Source: an uncultured Lachnospiraceae bacterium
Lineage (GTDB): Bacteria; Bacillota; Clostridia; Lachnospirales; Lachnospiraceae
Assembly (NCBI GenBank): GCA_910585995.1
Contig: CAJUGG010000023.1
Coordinates: 1 to 33,607 of the forward strand
Reading direction: 5' to 3'
DNA: 33,607 nt
The translations under genes and the position numbers were made by a program. Below the pieces are notes generated by a model. The model was not told where the DNA came from and searched no databases. It was given only the letters and a program-made list of their open reading frames with translations. Shown piece by piece: positions 30,979-33,607 of the stretch (position 1 is its first letter; each line of letters opens with the position of its first letter).

Positions 30979-32433
30979 TCAGCTTTTTAATATTTCCAGA
31001 AGGAAGTTCCAGGTTCGTTCAACAGAGGAGATACTCATCCGTTCTTCGGTGGTGTGGATCTGGAAGATATCGGGACCCATGGAGATGCAGTCCAGATCAG
31101 GGATCTTCGAGGCGAACAGACCGCACTCTAATCCTGCATGGATGGCTTCTACTTTGGGAGCCTTTCCAAACATCTCCTGATAGATCTTGATACATTTTTC
31201 ACGAAGTGGAGACTCTTTCCGGTATTCCCATGCCGGATACTCTCCGTTCAGCGTGATGGCAGCGCCTTCTTGCTGGACAGCCTGGGTAATCTGTGATACC
31301 AGTGTCTTTTTTTCTTCTCCTACTGAGCTTCTGATGGAATAACACAGCGTCAGCGCCTGTTTTGTGGTCTGTACGATTCCAAGGTTCAGAGAAGTCTGCA
31401 CAAGCCCTTTGATATCCTCACTCATACAGATCACTCCATTAGGCAGTGCCGTCAGAAGTGCCAGTGCATGTTGGTTCGTCTCTTCAGAGAATACTTCTCC
31501 TTCCCATTGCTCACCGAACTTCAGTTCGACTCTCAAATCAGGATCTATCTTATGATAGGTTTCCTTCATACGATCCCAGGCTGCCTGGCAGATCGACTCG
31601 GCCCGCTTCAATGTCTCCGCCGAAGCTTCTTCTAGGAGCAGCAGCTTGGCATGGCTCTCTCTGGGAATCGCATTATCCTTAAGCCCTCCCTTGACAGAGA
31701 CTAATACTATCTTGACCTCTTTTGCCAATTCTGCCACAATCTGCGCCAGCAGACGATTTGCATTGCCTCTGCCTTTATCAATCTCCACGCCCGAATGGCC
31801 GCCTTTTAATCCATTCACCGACAATTGGACTAAAAGCCCCTTCTTTCTCTCGCTCACAACCGGCAGGACAATCTCGGCACTACATCCTCCTGCACATCCC
31901 ACCAAAAAGATTCCTTCCTCTTCCGAGTCCAGATTTAACATTGTATGTCCCTGTAACATGGACACATCCAAAGCCGTCGCTCCATCCATTCCAACCTCTT
32001 CACAAGTCGTAAAGATCACTTCCAGCCTTGGATGTAATATCTTATCATCATCCAAGATTGCCAACGCATAAGCAATCGCAATCCCATCATCTCCCCCAAG
32101 CGTAGTCCCCTTAGCATAGACTTCATCTCCCTCCACAGCCAGACAAAGCCCATCTTTTTCAAAATCAATCTCACAGTCCGCCTTTTTCTCACAGACCATA
32201 TCCAGATGCCCTTGTACAATCAAAGGTTCCCGATCTTCATACCCTGCACTTGCCTCTTTTACAATCACCACATTAAAAGCTTCATCCTGCCACACCGCAA
32301 GCCCCCGCTCCTTAGCAAAAGCCACACAATAATCACTAATCATCTTCTCATGATAAGACCCATGCGGAATCCCACAAATTTCCTCAAAAAACTTCCAAAC
32401 CTTCTCAGGACTCAAACCACTCAATTTACCCAT
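30979..32433 (-). CDS. pepD: aminoacyl-histidine dipeptidase (PepD, M20 family)
   Basis: A 484-aa cytosolic metallo-dipeptidase that cleaves Xaa-His dipeptides such as carnosine. The di-metal site residues are in IVQGHLDMVCEKK (His, Asp at about 75-87), LGGDDGIAIAYALAI (bridging Asp), TCEEVGMDGA (catalytic Glu pair), LNLDSEEEGIF (Asp) and the C-terminal EAIHAGLECGLF (His). A lid domain (about 205-385) lies between. Length is normal. AAGGAG precedes the ATG. The 5' half of the gene uses very G-rich codons while the 3' half does not. Confidence 0.94.
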   Translation of the reverse strand: MGKLSGLSPEKVWKFFEEICGIPHGSYHEKMISDYCVAFAKERGLAVWQDEAFNVVIVKEASAGYEDREPLIVQGHLDMVCEKKADCEIDFEKDGLCLAVEGDEVYAKGTTLGGDDGIAIAYALAILDDDKILHPRLEVIFTTCEEVGMDGATALDVSMLQGHTMLNLDSEEEGIFLVGCAGGCSAEIVLPVVSERKKGLLVQLSVNGLKGGHSGVEIDKGRGNANRLLAQIVAELAKEVKIVLVSVKGGLKDNAIPRESHAKLLLLEEASAETLKRAESICQAAWDRMKETYHKIDPDLRVELKFGEQWEGEVFSEETNQHALALLTALPNGVICMSEDIKGLVQTSLNLGIVQTTKQALTLCYSIRSSVGEEKKTLVSQITQAVQQEGAAITLNGEYPAWEYRKESPLREKCIKIYQEMFGKAPKVEAIHAGLECGLFASKIPDLDCISMGPDIFQIHTTEERMSISSVERTWNFLLEILKS

Positions 32434-32563
32434 CTTCTATTCTCCTTACTACTAATATTTTCCTCCCCTATCATACCACACACCTCCCCAATTTCCCACC
32501 CCCAAATCCCCAATCTATTAATTAACCGCTTAGACAGGAAAGTGTACCCTCCTACAATACCCA

Positions 32564-32626
32564 GGATACAGCAGAATCCAGGATGGACGATTTGTCAAAC
32601 CATCCGCCCTGGATTCTGCTGCATCC
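32564..32626 (-). terminator. long hairpin after the ClpP-like gene
   Basis: GGATACAGCAGAATCCAG (32564-32581) pairs with CTGGATTCTGCTGCATCC (32609-32626), with an upper ATGG / CCAT stem. The single A-C mismatch on the + strand is G:T on the minus strand, so it probably acts as RNA downstream of the ClpP-like gene. No T-run follows and it lacks the core of the palindromic element family. Confidence 0.6.
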
Positions 32627-32642
32627 GTCGCTTCGCTTTTAT

Positions 32643-33299
32643 CTATACTTTTCCCATCAACTCCCTCAACTTCCGATACGCCTCACTAATCCCTCCTACT
32701 TCATCGATAATCCCTTCCTGTACCGCCTGTGTTCCCACCAGCACACTGCCCACATCCTTTGTCAGTTCCCCTGTCTCCAACATCAATTTCATCAGTCGCT
32801 CTTTATGAATCCTGCTATGTTCCACGATAAACCCGCTGATCCTGTCCTGAATCTTTTGAAAATAATCAAAAGTTTGTGCTACCCCGATAATCAGTCCCGT
32901 CATTCGCACCGGGTGAATCATCATCGTCCCCGTGGGCACAATAAAAGAATAATCCGTTGACACCGCAAGCGGCACCCCAATGGAATGACTTCCTCCCAAT
33001 ACAAGCGATACTGACGGCTTACTGATCGATGCAATCATCTCTGCAATCGCCAGTCCACTTTCCACATCTCCTCCCACTGTATTAATCATTACCATTAATC
33101 CATGAATCTCATCATTTTCTTCTACCGCTGCCAACATAGGAATCACATGTTCATATTTTGTCGTCTTACTATTTGCCGCTAGACACTCATGCCCCTCCAC
33201 TTCTCCAATGATTGTAAGCAACTGAATATGTGATTTTTCTCTATCTATTAATTCCTCCGGCTGTCCATATTTCTCCAACGAATCCTGATTCTCTGCCAT
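32643..33299 (-). CDS. TepA/ClpP-like serine protease
   Basis: A 218-aa protein of the ClpP/crotonase fold, closest to the TepA branch. Visible are the substrate-strand region MVMINTVGGDVESGLAIAEMI, the nucleophile Ser in GGSHSIG (about Ser106) and the His in TMMIHP (about His129); a downstream acidic residue completes the triad. No signal peptide. TepA-type proteins are poorly characterised (a role in protein export was proposed in Bacillus). The AUG follows directly after a terminator-like hairpin with seven Ts, and the only ribosome-site-like bases (AAAGGCGGG) lie in that hairpin's 3' arm, so expression may be conditional. Confidence 0.85.
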   Translation of the reverse strand: MAENQDSLEKYGQPEELIDREKSHIQLLTIIGEVEGHECLAANSKTTKYEHVIPMLAAVEENDEIHGLMVMINTVGGDVESGLAIAEMIASISKPSVSLVLGGSHSIGVPLAVSTDYSFIVPTGTMMIHPVRMTGLIIGVAQTFDYFQKIQDRISGFIVEHSRIHKERLMKLMLETGELTKDVGSVLVGTQAVQEGIIDEVGGISEAYRKLRELMGKV

Positions 33300-33356
33300 A
33301 AAAAAACCCGCCTTTCTGCCATACTAAATTATTGTTAGTATGACAGAAAAATGGGC
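33300..33356 (-). promoter_or_regulatory. terminator-like hairpin ending at the ClpP-like start codon
   Basis: On the minus strand, GCCC…TTTCTG…CATACTAA pairs with TTAGTATG…CAGAAA…GGGT (33306-33356, loop of 7), followed by seven Ts and then ATG with no gap. It may be an attenuator or ribosome-site sequestering leader. On the + strand it also ends in GGGCTTTT, so an ordinary bidirectional terminator is the alternative. Confidence 0.6.
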
Positions 33357-33406
33357 TTTTATACCAAGATCTTCAAAAACTATTTTTTAACGCGACCTTA
33401 GATATA

Positions 33407-33435
33407 TAGACAATTTTTGTTTTTTATTTTATAAT
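33407..33435 (+). promoter_or_regulatory. promoter of the last, partial gene
   Basis: TAGACA (33407-33412) and TATAAT (33430-33435), 17-base spacer, about 40 bases before the ribosome site. Confidence 0.6.
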
Positions 33436-33483
33436 ACTTTTAGAAAAAAATAATAATTTCAAATGATAATGGAGGAGATTGTA

Positions 33484-33607
33484 ATGGATAAAATCTTTGA
33501 TATGTTATATGGTCAAGCTGTAGCTTATCTTTGGAATATAATTGAATTTTATTGTCGCTTTTTGTTATATCCTTTATTTGCATATGCATTATATCAGATA
33601 GCTTTGC
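33484..33607 (+). CDS. start of an unrecognised membrane protein, cut by the window end
   Basis: The frame starts at ATG 33484 after GGAGGAG and runs open to the window edge, 41 codons (MDKIFDMLYGQAVAYLWN…). The second half is hydrophobic and aromatic-rich (FLLYPLFAYALYQIA), probably a membrane helix. It is AT-rich compared with most of the window. The family cannot be named from this fragment. Confidence 0.7.
   Translation, partial: MDKIFDMLYGQAVAYLWNIIEFYCRFLLYPLFAYALYQIAL

Overview
The window looks like chromosome from a low-to-moderate GC Gram-positive gut anaerobe of the Lachnospiraceae type (Clostridia). Supporting signs are strong AGGAGG-type ribosome sites, TTGACA/TATAAT promoters, Gram-positive LexA boxes (GAAC-N4-GTTC), a DUF4179/ECF sigma pair, an SPFH plus ribbon-helix-helix pair, a solitary MmdA-type carboxyltransferase, a MacAB-like exporter without an outer-membrane partner, and PepD. 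No rRNA, tRNA, CRISPR array, prophage or intact IS element was seen. The taxonomic placement is inference.

Layout. At 0-3.3 kb, the tail of an unknown gene, a tyrosine recombinase with a dif-like palindrome at its promoter, and a divergent ABC-class ATPase (PF09818 type). At 3.3-5.6 kb, a ZorAB/MotAB-like proton-channel and OmpA-domain pair, with no ZorC, ZorD or ZorE beside it. At 5.5-7.0 kb, a YneA-like LysM membrane protein behind a consensus promoter carrying three LexA-like boxes, then three tandem ~100-bp structured repeats forming the leader of a small lipoprotein gene. At 7.0-12.0 kb, a giant TPR protein with a degenerate J domain and an NSS-family sodium symporter. At 12.1-17.2 kb, a two-component system followed by an FtsX-type ABC transporter, with a direct-repeat operator before the ABC genes. 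At 17.2-18.8 kb, an ECF sigma factor and its DUF4179 partner. At 19.2-21.1 kb, an SPFH membrane protein with a small RHH protein, then a DUF305 protein. At 21.4-25.3 kb, the acyl-CoA carboxyltransferase behind FabT-like palindromes, and a divergent long FtsA-like protein with a folded leader. At 25.4-27.2 kb, a MATE exporter and a tandem-ACT protein. At 27.3-30.6 kb, a MacAB-like ABC exporter operon behind a palindromic operator. At 31.0-33.6 kb, PepD, a TepA/ClpP-like protease, and the start of an unrecognised membrane protein.

The most unusual structure is a dispersed family of long palindromic intergenic elements at 18913-19092, 21155-21384 and 30829-30934. All share one core (AGTGCTGTGTAGA ... 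GCAGAC) placed exactly at the apex of inverted-repeat arms. The arms are near-perfect within each copy but unrelated between copies. The third copy has only a 19-bp core. This suggests either a small element that inserts into hairpin loops or one that duplicates its flank as an inverted repeat. Two further observations deserve checking: the tandem folded repeats at 6068-6385, whose first unit starts at the predicted transcription start, and an excess of C over G on the + strand near 18-21 kb and 32-33 kb that does not follow coding direction.
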